A stretch of 64,000 bases of DNA from Chloroflexota bacterium (GTDB lineage: Bacteria > Chloroflexota > Anaerolineae > Aggregatilineales > Phototrophicaceae), in NCBI GenBank assembly GCA_011523515.1, contig WTGO01000065.1, positions 1-64,000 of the forward strand, in the 5' to 3' direction. Positions 40,777 through 50,179 of the stretch are shown here, piece by piece. The notes under the pieces were generated by a model, which was not told where the DNA came from, did not search any database, and saw only the letters and a program-made list of their open reading frames with translations. Position 1 is the first letter of the stretch. Every line of letters starts with the position of its first letter. A program made the position numbers and the translations under genes.

Positions 40777-41856
40777 CTAGGCCCGTGGAGCGACACGGTC
40801 TATAAAGGGCGGCTGTATGCCGGCAAAGCCGATGACGCGCGCTTGCGCCGCGCCCGGCTCGACATCCAGCACGGCGCCCGGGGCGCAATAACCAACCTTG
40901 AGGACAGCCAGCGCGAATATGTCCCCGTCGGACGCCTGGACGCAACTCGTGAGCGCCCCGACCTTTCGGCCTGAGCTGAACAAGGGCGCCGGCGCTGACA
41001 CAAAACGCGACAGGCTCAATCTAACCATGGCCTTCGCCACGCGCTCGCGGCTCTCCATGCGGGCGATGATTTCCTGGCCGGTATAACAGCCCTTGTTGAA
41101 ACTAATCTCGTCCCAGAGGCCGACTTCGAGCGGAATATAGTCGGATGACAGTTCCAGCCCGCCAGGACGCCCGCTGCGAATGCGCAAGATGTTGTACGCC
41201 AACGAGCCGGCCGGTTGCAGCCCATAGGGCTCGCCCGCCTCAAGCAGCTGCCGATGAACAGCCGCCGCTTCCTGGACCCGGCATATCAGCGCCCAATGAC
41301 CGCCGACTAGCGCTGCCCGGCGCGACAGGATAACCGCAAGATCTGCAACGGTGATATCAGTGCTGCCCATCGCCGGCAGCTTGGCGAGACGCCGGTCGAG
41401 CGCAATGGCGATCTCATCAGCGCGCTCGCCGTGAATGGCGAACTGGGCCGTCGCCGCGCTATTGTCGCTGACCCTGACTTTGTCGCCGAAGAAAATATTG
41501 CGCCGCAGGAAATCGGCCAACGATCCGCCCTGACCCGGCTCGCTGATCAGCAGCAAACCCTCCGGACGATGAAAGCACTCGGCTCGAAACAAGATTCGCG
41601 CGTTGGCATCGGTGAATATCGTCGCTCGCCCGCCATTCACTGCCAGCGCGCTCAGGTCATTGGTGGACATGCGATTGACCAGGCTGAGCCGATCGTCGCC
41701 GCTCAGCAGAATTCGGCCCTCATGCGAACGATCCAGCAGAATAGCGGCCTGGTCCAGCGCCTCATACTCGGTGGTCAAGTCGCCATAATCCAGCGGGATA
41801 CCGTCCGGCGCCAGGCGCGCGCCACGATCGCGGTGATAGCGCTGCAAATCGCTCAT
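40777..41856 (-). CDS. ygfZ: Folate-binding protein YgfZ (GcvT-like)
   Basis: The 359-residue GcvT-fold protein has the YgfZ signature NKGCYTGQEIIARMESR (KGCxxGQE) near residue 240. Family members bind tetrahydrofolate and help build or repair Fe-S clusters, for example those of MiaB. The N-terminal SHEGRILLSGDDRLSLVNRMSTNDL is also typical of the family. Its ATG overlaps the stop of gmk by ATGA, so both are translated from one message. Confidence 0.92.
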   Translation of the reverse strand: MSDLQRYHRDRGARLAPDGIPLDYGDLTTEYEALDQAAILLDRSHEGRILLSGDDRLSLVNRMSTNDLSALAVNGGRATIFTDANARILFRAECFHRPEGLLLISEPGQGGSLADFLRRNIFFGDKVRVSDNSAATAQFAIHGERADEIAIALDRRLAKLPAMGSTDITVADLAVILSRRAALVGGHWALICRVQEAAAVHRQLLEAGEPYGLQPAGSLAYNILRIRSGRPGGLELSSDYIPLEVGLWDEISFNKGCYTGQEIIARMESRERVAKAMVRLSLSRFVSAPAPLFSSGRKVGALTSCVQASDGDIFALAVLKVGYCAPGAVLDVEPGAAQARVIGFAGIQPPFIDRVAPRA

Positions 41857-42479
41857 TTGGGCGCTCCCGCCAGCTGGCGCGCGGCCAACTCCCCCTGGAT
41901 GATGCCTCGTGTTCGGTCGATGGCCGCTGACAGCGAGTCATTGACCACAACATAATCGCATTGGCTTTGGTAGGGGAGTTCCAGCGCTTCCGCGCGTTGC
42001 AGCCGCTGATCAATATCGGTGTAGGGGTCGGCGCGCTCGCGCATACGCTTATGCAGCACTTTCAACTGCTCGGACGTATCGGCGCCGGGCACCGTGACGA
42101 AGATTTGCACGATATTATCCGCGAAAGTTGCGGCCAGGATGCTGGCGCCCAGCACTTCTATGTCTGCGATCCGAATCTCGCCGGCAGCCAGACCAGCGGC
42201 GATAGACCGGCGCGGGATGCCATAATATTTGCCGGGCGTAACTTCCTGGTATTCCAGCAACTCGCCGGCGGCGATCATCTGCTCAAAGCGCTCTCTGCTG
42301 ACGAAGAGATGTTCACGCCCCGGCGCTTCGTCGCTGCGCATCTCGCGCGTGGTGGCGGTCGCCAATTGGCGGATGGCTGGATTGCCGGCCATTACCGCCT
42401 TCATGATCGCGTTTTTTCCGGCCCCGCCGGGCCCGATTATCACAAAAATCACGCCCGGAAGTTTCTTGGTTGGGCTCAC
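41853..42479 (-). CDS. gmk: Guanylate kinase
   Basis: The 208-residue kinase turns GMP into GDP. It has a P-loop GPGGAGKN, with Asn where Ser/Thr is usual, the GMP-binding ATTREMRSDE and GREHLFVSRERFE, and the lid region RMRERADPYTDIDQRL. Asp, not Asn, at the P-loop end is known in some related kinases, so the site may be a lineage variant. The start is GTG with AAGGA upstream. It shares an operon with ygfZ. Confidence 0.92.
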   Translation of the reverse strand: MSPTKKLPGVIFVIIGPGGAGKNAIMKAVMAGNPAIRQLATATTREMRSDEAPGREHLFVSRERFEQMIAAGELLEYQEVTPGKYYGIPRRSIAAGLAAGEIRIADIEVLGASILAATFADNIVQIFVTVPGADTSEQLKVLHKRMRERADPYTDIDQRLQRAEALELPYQSQCDYVVVNDSLSAAIDRTRGIIQGELAARQLAGAPK

Positions 42480-42652
42480 AATGTGCTATCCTTAAACCAG
42501 ACAATCACGGCATAAAGTGTAGCAAGAGGAGCTACCATACTCCATAGTAAAGCATGAATCTGATTTGACATTGAAGACCGCCTGCAGAGCGCCCGGCGCC
42601 AAGTGACGGACCTTGGCGACGGCTAGTCAGGCCACAGCGAGAGGAATGCGAC

Positions 42653-43537
42653 ATGCCGGCTAAAATCATTGACGGGCAAATGGTTGCCAAGCGAATCCGC
42701 GGCGAGATCGGCGCGGCGGTTGACGATTACAGCAAGACTACCGGTTCAATGCCGGGCTTGGGTGTAGTCCTGGTGGGCGACGATCCGGCCTCGGCCATGT
42801 ATGTCAGAATGAAGCGGCGAGCCTGTGAGCGCGCTGGCATTCGCTCCGAAGCGCGGATATTGCCCGCGGCGTCTACGCAGCGAGCGGTGGAAGACGCCGT
42901 CCGCGGCTTCAACGAAGATCCGGCCATTCATGGAATTCTGGTGCAATTGCCCTTGCCGGATCATATAGACGAAGAGGCGGTGCTCAGCCAAATCAGCCTG
43001 GCCAAAGATGTCGATGGCATCCATCCCATCAACATCGGGCGGCTGGGCATGCGCGGGCGCGAGCCCAGTTTCACGCCGGCGACGCCGACGGGCGTTATGC
43101 TTCTGATCGACGAAACCGGTCTTCCGGTTGAGGGCGCGCAAGCCGTGGTAATTGGCCGCAGCAATATTGTCGGCTTGCCAGTGGCGCTGATGTTGACCAA
43201 CGCAAACGCCACTGTGACCATTTGCCACAGCCGCACGCGTGATCTGCCCGCTGTGGTAAAACGGGCTGACATCGTCGTGGCGGCCGTCGGGCGCGCGGAA
43301 TTCGTCAAAGGCGACTGGCTGAGAGCGGGCGCAACTGTCATCGACGTCGGCTCCAATTCCGTGCCGGATGCGACCAGCGAAAAAGGTTATCGTTATGTCG
43401 GTGATGTCGAATTTGATTCGGCGCGGCAGGTGGCTGGCCATATCACCAAAGTGCCGGGCGGCGTCGGACCCATGACCATCACCATGCTGCTTGCCAACAC
43501 GCTGACCGCCGCGCAGCGTATTGCCGTAATCGATTAA
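42653..43537 (+). CDS. folD: Bifunctional methylene-THF dehydrogenase / methenyl-THF cyclohydrolase
   Basis: The 294-residue protein has all FolD signatures: VGDDPASAMYVRMKRRACE with the catalytic Lys, GILVQLPLPDHID, DVDGIHPINIGRL, the NADP site VVIGRSNIVGLPVA, and PGGVGPMTITMLLANT at the C-terminus. It interconverts one-carbon folate units in the cytoplasm. GAGGAA precedes the ATG. The 173-base upstream gap contains a 7-base-pair hairpin (CGCCAAG/CTTGGCG) of unknown meaning. Formate- and glycine-linked C1 flow from purine breakdown in the following genes could use it. Confidence 0.96.
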   Translation: MPAKIIDGQMVAKRIRGEIGAAVDDYSKTTGSMPGLGVVLVGDDPASAMYVRMKRRACERAGIRSEARILPAASTQRAVEDAVRGFNEDPAIHGILVQLPLPDHIDEEAVLSQISLAKDVDGIHPINIGRLGMRGREPSFTPATPTGVMLLIDETGLPVEGAQAVVIGRSNIVGLPVALMLTNANATVTICHSRTRDLPAVVKRADIVVAAVGRAEFVKGDWLRAGATVIDVGSNSVPDATSEKGYRYVGDVEFDSARQVAGHITKVPGGVGPMTITMLLANTLTAAQRIAVID

Positions 43538-43619
43538 CGGCATTGGGCTGACGCTGAACCATGCCCAGGGCCTGGATCGGGCGCATATGATTGCTCATGA
43601 ACCGGAGACCTGCAACGCG

Positions 43620-44978
43620 ATGACTACTTTGCTGCTCAAGAACATTCGCTGTCTGGCGACCATGGATGAGGGTCGGCGCGAATTGTCAGACGCCTGGATT
43701 CTGGTGCGAGACCGCAAGATCGCAGCCCTGGGCGCGGCCGACGAATTGCCGCCAGACCTGGACCCGGATCGCATCATTGATCTCTCAAACCATATCGCGC
43801 TGCCCGGGCTGATCAACACGCATCACCATATGTTCCAGTGTCTGACGCGCGCGCTGGCGCAGCAATCGGAGCTCTTTGACTGGCTGCAATATTTGTATCC
43901 GGTTTGGTCGGGATTGCGCTCCGAACATGTTTACACCGCGGCCAAGTTAGCCATGGCCGAGTTGCTGCTGGCCGGTTGCACCACCGCCAGCGATCACCAC
44001 TATATATTTCCTAACGATGTTGAACTCGAGGACGAGATTCGCGCTGCGCAGGAGACGGGTATCCGCTTTCACGCGTCACGCGGCGCTATGAGCCTGGGCG
44101 AGAGCGACGGCGGTTTGCCGCCCGACCACCTGGTTGAGCGCGAAGCTGATATTCTGCGCGATACGCGGCGCCTGATTGAAACCTGGCATGACCCGGAACC
44201 GCAATCCATGTTGCGCATCGTCGTGGCGCCGACATCGCCCTTCAGCGTTACTGTCGACTTGATGCGCGAATCCGCCGCTATGGCGCGCGCCTACGGCGTG
44301 AGCATGCACACGCATTTGGCGGAAAATGTCAAGGACATCAACTACAGTCGCGAGCAATTTGGGATGGATCCCGGCCGGTACGCCGAAGGAGTCGGCTGGG
44401 TCGGGGATGATGTTTGGCATGCCCACTGCGTACAATTGAATGCGCAGGAAATCGGGCTCTTCGCGCGCACCGGCACCGGCGTCTGCCACTGTCCCTCGTC
44501 CAATATGCGGCTCGCTTCGGGGATTGCGCCTATCCGGCAGATGCTGGATCAGGGCGTCAAGGTCGGCCTGGGCGTCGACGGCTCAGCGTCCAATGATAGC
44601 GGTCATTTGCTCGGCGAAGCGCGACAGGCCATGTTGCTGCAGCGCGCGCTGGGTGATCCGGCCGGCCTGTCGGCGCGGGAAGCGCTGGAATTGGCGACCC
44701 TGGGCGGCGCCAGCGTACTCGGGCGCGACGATATCGGTTGTCTGGCCAGCGGCATGTCGGCTGATATCATCGCCTTCCGGCTCGACCAGATCAGTTTGGC
44801 GGGGGCGCTGCACGATCCGGTGGCGGCCCTGGTATTCTGTCAACCGCCCGCGGTCGATTTGTCCATCATCAATGGCCGGATCATCGTCGAAGACGGCAGC
44901 TTGCTTTCGGTAGATGCGCCCAGCCTGGTGGAACGGCACAATCAACTATCGGCGCAGCTGATTCGCGGCGAGGCTTGA
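43620..44978 (+). CDS. 8-oxoguanine deaminase (amidohydrolase family)
   Basis: The 452-residue protein closely follows the Pseudomonas 8-oxoguanine deaminase pattern. It has the metal-binding NTHHHMFQCLTRA, the AELLLAGCTTASDHHYIFP stretch, SRGAMSLGESDGGLPP, MHTHLAEN, CHCPSSNMRLASGI and LGVDGSASND. The product from 8-oxoguanine is uric acid. The ATG used has GGAG 13 bases upstream; another lies 11 codons earlier. It opens the purine-related array, so urate formation and use are implied. Related family members (AtzA/TrzA type, SsnA) are the alternatives, but the motifs favour this one. Confidence 0.88.
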   Translation: MTTLLLKNIRCLATMDEGRRELSDAWILVRDRKIAALGAADELPPDLDPDRIIDLSNHIALPGLINTHHHMFQCLTRALAQQSELFDWLQYLYPVWSGLRSEHVYTAAKLAMAELLLAGCTTASDHHYIFPNDVELEDEIRAAQETGIRFHASRGAMSLGESDGGLPPDHLVEREADILRDTRRLIETWHDPEPQSMLRIVVAPTSPFSVTVDLMRESAAMARAYGVSMHTHLAENVKDINYSREQFGMDPGRYAEGVGWVGDDVWHAHCVQLNAQEIGLFARTGTGVCHCPSSNMRLASGIAPIRQMLDQGVKVGLGVDGSASNDSGHLLGEARQAMLLQRALGDPAGLSAREALELATLGGASVLGRDDIGCLASGMSADIIAFRLDQISLAGALHDPVAALVFCQPPAVDLSIINGRIIVEDGSLLSVDAPSLVERHNQLSAQLIRGEA

Positions 44979-45008
44979 GCGGCCGCTGCCGGGAGTGAAG
45001 GAGGCGGT

Positions 45009-46715
45009 ATGTCAATCGTAGATCGCCTGGCCGCCGCGCGGGGTGATACAAAGGCCCACCTGGTTTTGCGCAATGCCCGTCTGGTCAATGTCATCAGCGG
45101 CGAAATCTATCCGACCGACATTGTCATTCATGATCGGCATGTGGTAGCGCTGGGCGCCGGGTATGAGGGCCGGCGCGAAGTTGATCTGACGGGAAAATTC
45201 GTAACTCCCGGCCTGATTGACGCGCACGTTCATATCGAGAGCAGCCTGGTGACGCCGGCGGAATTCGCGCGGGCGGTGCTGCCGCATGGCGTCACCACCG
45301 TGATCACGGATCCCCATGAAATCGCCAATGTCTTGGGCTTGGAAGGCATGCGCTTTATGCTCGAACGGGCCAAGCACGGCCCCCTGAATATGTTCGTCAT
45401 GGCATCCAGCTGTGTGCCCGCCACCGATATGGAAACCTCCGGCGCTCGCCTGGAAGCGGAAGATTTGGCGCAGCTGGTTGATCATGCCTGGGTGCTGGGC
45501 TTGGCTGAGCTGATGAATTATCCCGGCGTGGCGCTGGGCGATGAAGGCATGCTCGACAAAATCGCACTATTTGAGGGCCTGGCCCTGGACGGTCACGCGC
45601 CGAATATGACCGGCGCCATGCTGAACGCCTATGTTGCCGCCGGTGTACAGAGCGAGCACGAATGCACCACGATCGAGGAAGCGCGCGAGAAGCTGCGGCT
45701 GGGCCTCGCCATCTTCATTCGCGAGGGCACCACGACCCGAAATCTTAAACCGCTGCTGCCGCTGGTGACTGAAGCCAATCACGGCGCCATCTGCTTCTGC
45801 ACCGATGACCGCATTCCCGCTGATTTGATTGATCATGGCTCGATCGACCACATGATACGCATCGCCATCGCCGCGGGCGTCGACCCGTTGCTGGCTATCC
45901 GCATGGGCAGCAGCAATACCGCCCGGCACTTCGGGCTGAAGAAATACGGCGCAGTCGCGCCGGGCAGATACGCCGATCTGGTGGTCGTGGATGACTTGCG
46001 CGACTTCACGCCCGAGCAAGTCTACCGCGGCGGTGCTTTGGTCGCCGAGAATGGCAAGATGGTCGCCGCAGCCGGCTCAGCGCGAGGCATTGACCTGCGC
46101 GGCACGGTCAACCTTTCGCCGACAGCCCTGGATTTCACCCTGCCGGCGCAGAGCCCGCGAATTCGCGTTATCGGCGCCATCACCGACCAGGTGATAACCG
46201 ATCATCTGGTGGAAGACGCCAAGATTATCAAGGGCTGCGCCGTTAGCGATGTTGAACGCGACATTCTCAAATTCGCGATGGTGGAACGGCATCGCGCCAG
46301 CGGCGACCTGGGTCTGGCCTTCATCAAAGGCTTCGGCTTGAAGCGCGGCGCCATCGCCGGCACCGTGGCGCATGATCATCATAACCTGGCGGTTATCGGC
46401 GCCGACGACTTCAGCATGAACACAGCGGTAAAGGCGATAGCGGAAATGGGAGGCGGATTGGTCGCGGTCAATGGCAATGAGATTCTGGCCGCCTTGCCGC
46501 TGCCCATCGCCGGCTTGCTAAGCGACCGGCCAATCGAAGAAGTGCGTTCGCGTTACGACCGCATGATTGAAGCCGCGCATGGCTTGGGCAACCGCATGAG
46601 CGACCCCTTTATGGTCATGAGTTTCATGGGCCTGGAAGTGATTCCCGGGCTGAAGCTGACTGACCAGGGCTTGGTCGATGTCGAGCGCTTTAAACTGGTG
46701 TGTCCTTTTGTGTAA
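45009..46715 (+). CDS. ade: Adenine deaminase
   Basis: The 568-residue amidohydrolase has the Ade pattern: LIDAHVHIESSLVTPAEFARAVLPHG, TTVITDPHEIANVLG, a C-terminal domain with VAHDHHNLAVIGADDFSM, and the final GLEVIPGLKLTDQGLVD. It converts adenine to hypoxanthine and ammonia. GGAGG precedes the ATG. It is 30 bases after the 8-oxoguanine deaminase gene, and both feed oxidised purines towards xanthine and urate. Confidence 0.95.
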   Translation: MSIVDRLAAARGDTKAHLVLRNARLVNVISGEIYPTDIVIHDRHVVALGAGYEGRREVDLTGKFVTPGLIDAHVHIESSLVTPAEFARAVLPHGVTTVITDPHEIANVLGLEGMRFMLERAKHGPLNMFVMASSCVPATDMETSGARLEAEDLAQLVDHAWVLGLAELMNYPGVALGDEGMLDKIALFEGLALDGHAPNMTGAMLNAYVAAGVQSEHECTTIEEAREKLRLGLAIFIREGTTTRNLKPLLPLVTEANHGAICFCTDDRIPADLIDHGSIDHMIRIAIAAGVDPLLAIRMGSSNTARHFGLKKYGAVAPGRYADLVVVDDLRDFTPEQVYRGGALVAENGKMVAAAGSARGIDLRGTVNLSPTALDFTLPAQSPRIRVIGAITDQVITDHLVEDAKIIKGCAVSDVERDILKFAMVERHRASGDLGLAFIKGFGLKRGAIAGTVAHDHHNLAVIGADDFSMNTAVKAIAEMGGGLVAVNGNEILAALPLPIAGLLSDRPIEEVRSRYDRMIEAAHGLGNRMSDPFMVMSFMGLEVIPGLKLTDQGLVDVERFKLVCPFV

Positions 46716-46787
46716 AATCGCCTGTATTTTTCACCGTTTTTGGTTAAAGTACATGACTCTAGACAGGAGCGACACACAGGTATCGAC

Positions 46788-48008
46788 ATGGTAGACCACA
46801 ATCAACTGCAAGCCTTGCGTCACAAAGTGGAAGCGCAGCGCCAGCCGATTGTCAATTTCCTGCGCGAAATTTGCGCCATTCCCAGTATGGAGAGCCAGAT
46901 TCGCGACTGTGGCGAACGTATAGCGGAGGAAATGACCGCGCTTGGATTTGACGAGGTTTTCTGGGACAAAATGGGCAATATCGTCGGGCGCATCGGCAGC
47001 GGCGATCACATTCTGCTTTATGACAGCCACATTGACACGGTGGGCATCGGCGACCCCGACGAATGGGAATGGGATCCCTTCAGAGGCAAGATCGAGAACG
47101 GCATTTTATACGCGCGCGGCGCTTGCGACGAGAAGGGCAGCACGCCGGGCATGGTCTACGGCTTGGCGCTGGCCCGCGATTTGGGCCTGCTCGATGGCTT
47201 CACCGCCTTTTATTTTGGCAATATGGAAGAATGGAATGACGGGCAAGCGCCCCACGCCTTTGTCCAGACCGAAGGCATAAAGCCGGATTTCGTCGTCATC
47301 GGCGAGCCGACAAAGATGCAGATCTACCGCGGCCACAAAGGCCGGGTCGAATTTAAGATCGTCGCCAAAGGCAAGAGCGCCCACGCCGCCAGCAATTACT
47401 TGGGCGACAACGCAATTTACAAGCTGCTGCCCATCATCGAGCGCATCAGTCATATCGAGCCCGAATTGGGTGATCACGATTTCTTGGGCCAAGGCCGGAT
47501 CACAGTCACCGATATGGAGGTCAAGACGCCGAGCATAAACGCGGTGCCTGATGAAGCGACGATATTCGTCGACCGCCGCATCACCTTCGGCGAAGATCCG
47601 GAAACCGAGCTGCAGCGGCTGCGGGCGATCATCGGCAGACGCGATGATATTCGCGCCGAGATCCTGGTTTACGACGAGCCCAGCTATACCGGCTTCGTTT
47701 TCCCCCTGGACAAAATCTATCCCGCCTGGGCCTACGAGGAAGACGAGCCCATTGTCCGGGCCGGATTGGCGGCCGCGGAAGTCCTCTATGGCGCTGTCGA
47801 TACCGGCAAATGGGACTTCTCAACCAATGGCATTTATTGGGCCGGCAAGGCCGGCATACCCAGCATCGGTTTCGCGCCGGGCAATGAAATTCACGCCCAT
47901 ACCGTATTGGACCAGGTGCCGCTGGAAGATGTGGTGCGTTCCACCGAATGGTACGCGCTCTTCCCGGCAATCTTGCGCCAAACCTTGAATGGCGCCGCGG
48001 CCGACTGA
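46788..48008 (+). CDS. ygeY: YgeY-type M20-family metallohydrolase
   Basis: The 406-residue zinc hydrolase has M20 motifs: LLYDSHIDTVGIGD (metal His and Asp), YARGACDEKGSTPGMVYGLA and NMEEWNDGQAPHA with the catalytic Glu region, and FKIVAKGKSAHAASNYLGDNAIYKL. These match the YgeY family found beside YgeW and SsnA in E. coli. Members were named for a link with selenium metabolism and occur in urate gene clusters. The exact substrate is not known to me. The start lies 16 codons into the longest frame, where the conserved domain begins. Confidence 0.88.
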   Translation: MVDHNQLQALRHKVEAQRQPIVNFLREICAIPSMESQIRDCGERIAEEMTALGFDEVFWDKMGNIVGRIGSGDHILLYDSHIDTVGIGDPDEWEWDPFRGKIENGILYARGACDEKGSTPGMVYGLALARDLGLLDGFTAFYFGNMEEWNDGQAPHAFVQTEGIKPDFVVIGEPTKMQIYRGHKGRVEFKIVAKGKSAHAASNYLGDNAIYKLLPIIERISHIEPELGDHDFLGQGRITVTDMEVKTPSINAVPDEATIFVDRRITFGEDPETELQRLRAIIGRRDDIRAEILVYDEPSYTGFVFPLDKIYPAWAYEEDEPIVRAGLAAAEVLYGAVDTGKWDFSTNGIYWAGKAGIPSIGFAPGNEIHAHTVLDQVPLEDVVRSTEWYALFPAILRQTLNGAAAD

Positions 48009-48102
48009 CGATGATCCGTTACTGATGCCGCAGACGGGATAGCGCGCTCGCGTTTCAAACAATGAAGACCTCAATATTCAGCGAAGATAAGGGGACAGAC
48101 TG

Positions 48103-49083
48103 ATGCAGACGGATTTACGTAGTCGCGACCTCATTAGCACGCAAGACTGGTCAATCGAAGAGATTGAAACGCTACTGGATGTCGCCTGGGATTTGAAACG
48201 CAAACGCGCGCTGGGCGAGTCTCATGCCCTGCTGCGCGACAAGGTGCTGGCCCTGCTCTTCTTCTTTACCAGCACGCGTACACGTATTAGCTTTGAAGCC
48301 GGAATGGCGCAATTGGGCGGCCATGCTCAGTTCATCGACCATACCACCACGCAGATTAGCCATGGCGATACCGCCAAAGAAATCGGCGAAATCGTCGGCC
48401 GCTATACCGATGGCATCGCCATTCGCCAGTGCGATTGGGGTTTTGGAAACCAATATATCAACGATGTAGCCGATGCCAGTCGCGTACCCGTGCTTAATAT
48501 GCAATGTGATATCTATCATCCCTTTCAGATTCTGGCTGACCTGATGACGATTCAGGAGAAATTCGGGCGCGATCTGCGCGGTAAGACCATCAATATCAGC
48601 TGGGCTTACGCCTCCAGTTATCAGAAGCCGATTTCGGTACCGCAGAGCCTGGTCCTGCTGATGTCGCGCTTCGGCATGAATGTGCGCTTGACGCGTCCGC
48701 CCGAGTACAAGCTCATGCCTGACATCGTGGAGCAGGCGCAAGAAAATACCCGCCGCCATGGCGGCTCCTTCGAGATTGTTGACGACTTCGACGCCGGTTT
48801 CGCGGGCGCGGACATTCTTTATCCCAAGAGCTGGGGCAGCTGGCTGACTACCGAAGACGATGACGAATCGGCTGAGATCGGCGCCCAATACAGCGACTGG
48901 ATCACCGACGACCGGCGCATGGCCTTGGCTAACGATCATGCCATCTATATGCACTGCCTGCCGGCGGACCGCAATATTGAAGTGACCGACAGCGTCATTG
49001 ATAGCCCGCAAAGCGTGGTCTACGATGAGGCGGAAAATCGTCTGCACGTGCAGAAGGCGACGATGGCGCTGACGATGCGCTAG
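48103..49083 (+). CDS. ygeW: YgeW-type knotted carbamoyltransferase
   Basis: The 326-residue protein has the carbamoyl-phosphate site FFFTSTRTRISFEAGMAQLGG (STRTR) near residue 56 and a C-terminal HCLPADRNIEVTD. Both fit the aspartate/ornithine carbamoyltransferase fold and resemble the YgeW subclass. The second substrate of YgeW is unknown. In this setting it may work in the phosphorolytic direction, giving carbamoyl phosphate for the carbamate kinase next to it. GGGGA precedes the ATG. Its catalytic and substrate loops look intact. Confidence 0.88.
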   Translation: MQTDLRSRDLISTQDWSIEEIETLLDVAWDLKRKRALGESHALLRDKVLALLFFFTSTRTRISFEAGMAQLGGHAQFIDHTTTQISHGDTAKEIGEIVGRYTDGIAIRQCDWGFGNQYINDVADASRVPVLNMQCDIYHPFQILADLMTIQEKFGRDLRGKTINISWAYASSYQKPISVPQSLVLLMSRFGMNVRLTRPPEYKLMPDIVEQAQENTRRHGGSFEIVDDFDAGFAGADILYPKSWGSWLTTEDDDESAEIGAQYSDWITDDRRMALANDHAIYMHCLPADRNIEVTDSVIDSPQSVVYDEAENRLHVQKATMALTMR

Positions 49084-49158
49084 CTGGCGGAACAAGTTTA
49101 TGCCGCGCGCTTCTTGTTCGCGCATGCAATAAGCCGCTGGTCTTGAGAGACGCTGGAG

Positions 49159-50112
49159 ATGATTGACAAACTGGTAGTGATTGCGATCGGCGGCAATTCG
49201 CTGATTCCCAATCCCAGCGATCCGGAAATCGACAGCCAATGGGAGGCTGTGCGCGAGACCTGCCGGCATATCGCCGACATGATCGCCGATGGCTGGCAGG
49301 TGGTGGTGACTCACGGCAACGGTCCCCAGGTCGGCTATATCATGAATCGTTCCGAGATCGCCAAACGCGAAGCGGGCATCCACGAAGTGCCGCTGGACCT
49401 GGTGGTGGCCGACACGCAAGGCAGCATCGGGTATATGCTTCAGCAAGCTCTGGACAATTCGCTGCGGCGCGTGGGCATGAACCATACTGTGGCCACGCTG
49501 ATTACGCAGATGCGCGTGGACCCGAATGACCCGGCCTTTGCCCATCCCGACAAACCTGTCGGTGGTTTTTTGACCGAGCAAGAAGCGCGCGAGGCCGAGG
49601 CCGAGGGCTGGCAGGTCATGGAAGACGCCGGCCGTGGTTGGCGGCGAGTTGTCGCTTCGCCCAAACCACTCGTGGTCAACGAGATCAACGCCATCCAGGC
49701 CCTGGTCTTGGCCGGATACATCGTTGTGGTTTGCGGCGGCGGCGGCGTGCCGGTGGTTCGCAACGAATACGGCAGTCTGCGCGGCGTCGCCGCCGTCATC
49801 GACAAAGACCGCGCCAGCAGCACGCTGGCGCAAACCCTGCGCGCCGACCTGCTGCTGATTTCGACCGGGGTGGAGCGGGTCTGCCTGGACTTCAACAAGC
49901 CTACCGAGCGTCCCTTGGATACGCTTACCTTGGAAGCCGCCCGGCGTTACCTCGCCGAGGGACACTTCGCTCGCGGCAGCATGTACCCCAAAATCGAAGC
50001 GGCGATCGACTTCGTGCATAGTGGCGGGCCTCGCGCCATCATCACCAACCCGGCGAGTATCACACGCGCGCTGCATCGCGAGACCGGCACGCAGATCGTT
50101 CCCGGCGGGTAG
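49159..50112 (+). CDS. arcC: Carbamate kinase
   Basis: The 317-residue protein shows carbamate kinase motifs: VVIAIGGNSLIP, VVVTHGNGPQVGYI, VVCGGGGVPVV, VIDKDRASSTLA and GSMYPKIEAAIDFV. It makes ATP from carbamoyl phosphate and ADP, or the reverse. After YgeW, the pair would conserve energy from a ureido compound, as in arginine or allantoin fermentation. Spacing from ygeW is 75 bases. Confidence 0.95.
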   Translation: MIDKLVVIAIGGNSLIPNPSDPEIDSQWEAVRETCRHIADMIADGWQVVVTHGNGPQVGYIMNRSEIAKREAGIHEVPLDLVVADTQGSIGYMLQQALDNSLRRVGMNHTVATLITQMRVDPNDPAFAHPDKPVGGFLTEQEAREAEAEGWQVMEDAGRGWRRVVASPKPLVVNEINAIQALVLAGYIVVVCGGGGVPVVRNEYGSLRGVAAVIDKDRASSTLAQTLRADLLLISTGVERVCLDFNKPTERPLDTLTLEAARRYLAEGHFARGSMYPKIEAAIDFVHSGGPRAIITNPASITRALHRETGTQIVPGG

Positions 50113-50179
50113 GGCTGATCATGGATTGTCGCGCGCTGCTACGCCTGACTGATTGTCGATCAACCAAGCTGATGCGGTG

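Noticed and set aside
40770-40786. Hairpin ACGGGC-gctag-GCCCGT between the division gene and ygfZ
   Set aside because: No T-run follows on either strand, and it runs into the 3' end of ygfZ. Not called a terminator.
42592-42620. Possible folate riboswitch upstream of folD
   Set aside because: Only a 7-base-pair hairpin is visible. No pseudoknot pattern of a tetrahydrofolate riboswitch can be seen.
48172-50076. Minus-strand frame of 634 codons
   Set aside because: It lies opposite ygeW and arcC, both strongly supported. His-, Arg- and Ala-rich composition is typical of an antisense frame in GC-rich DNA.
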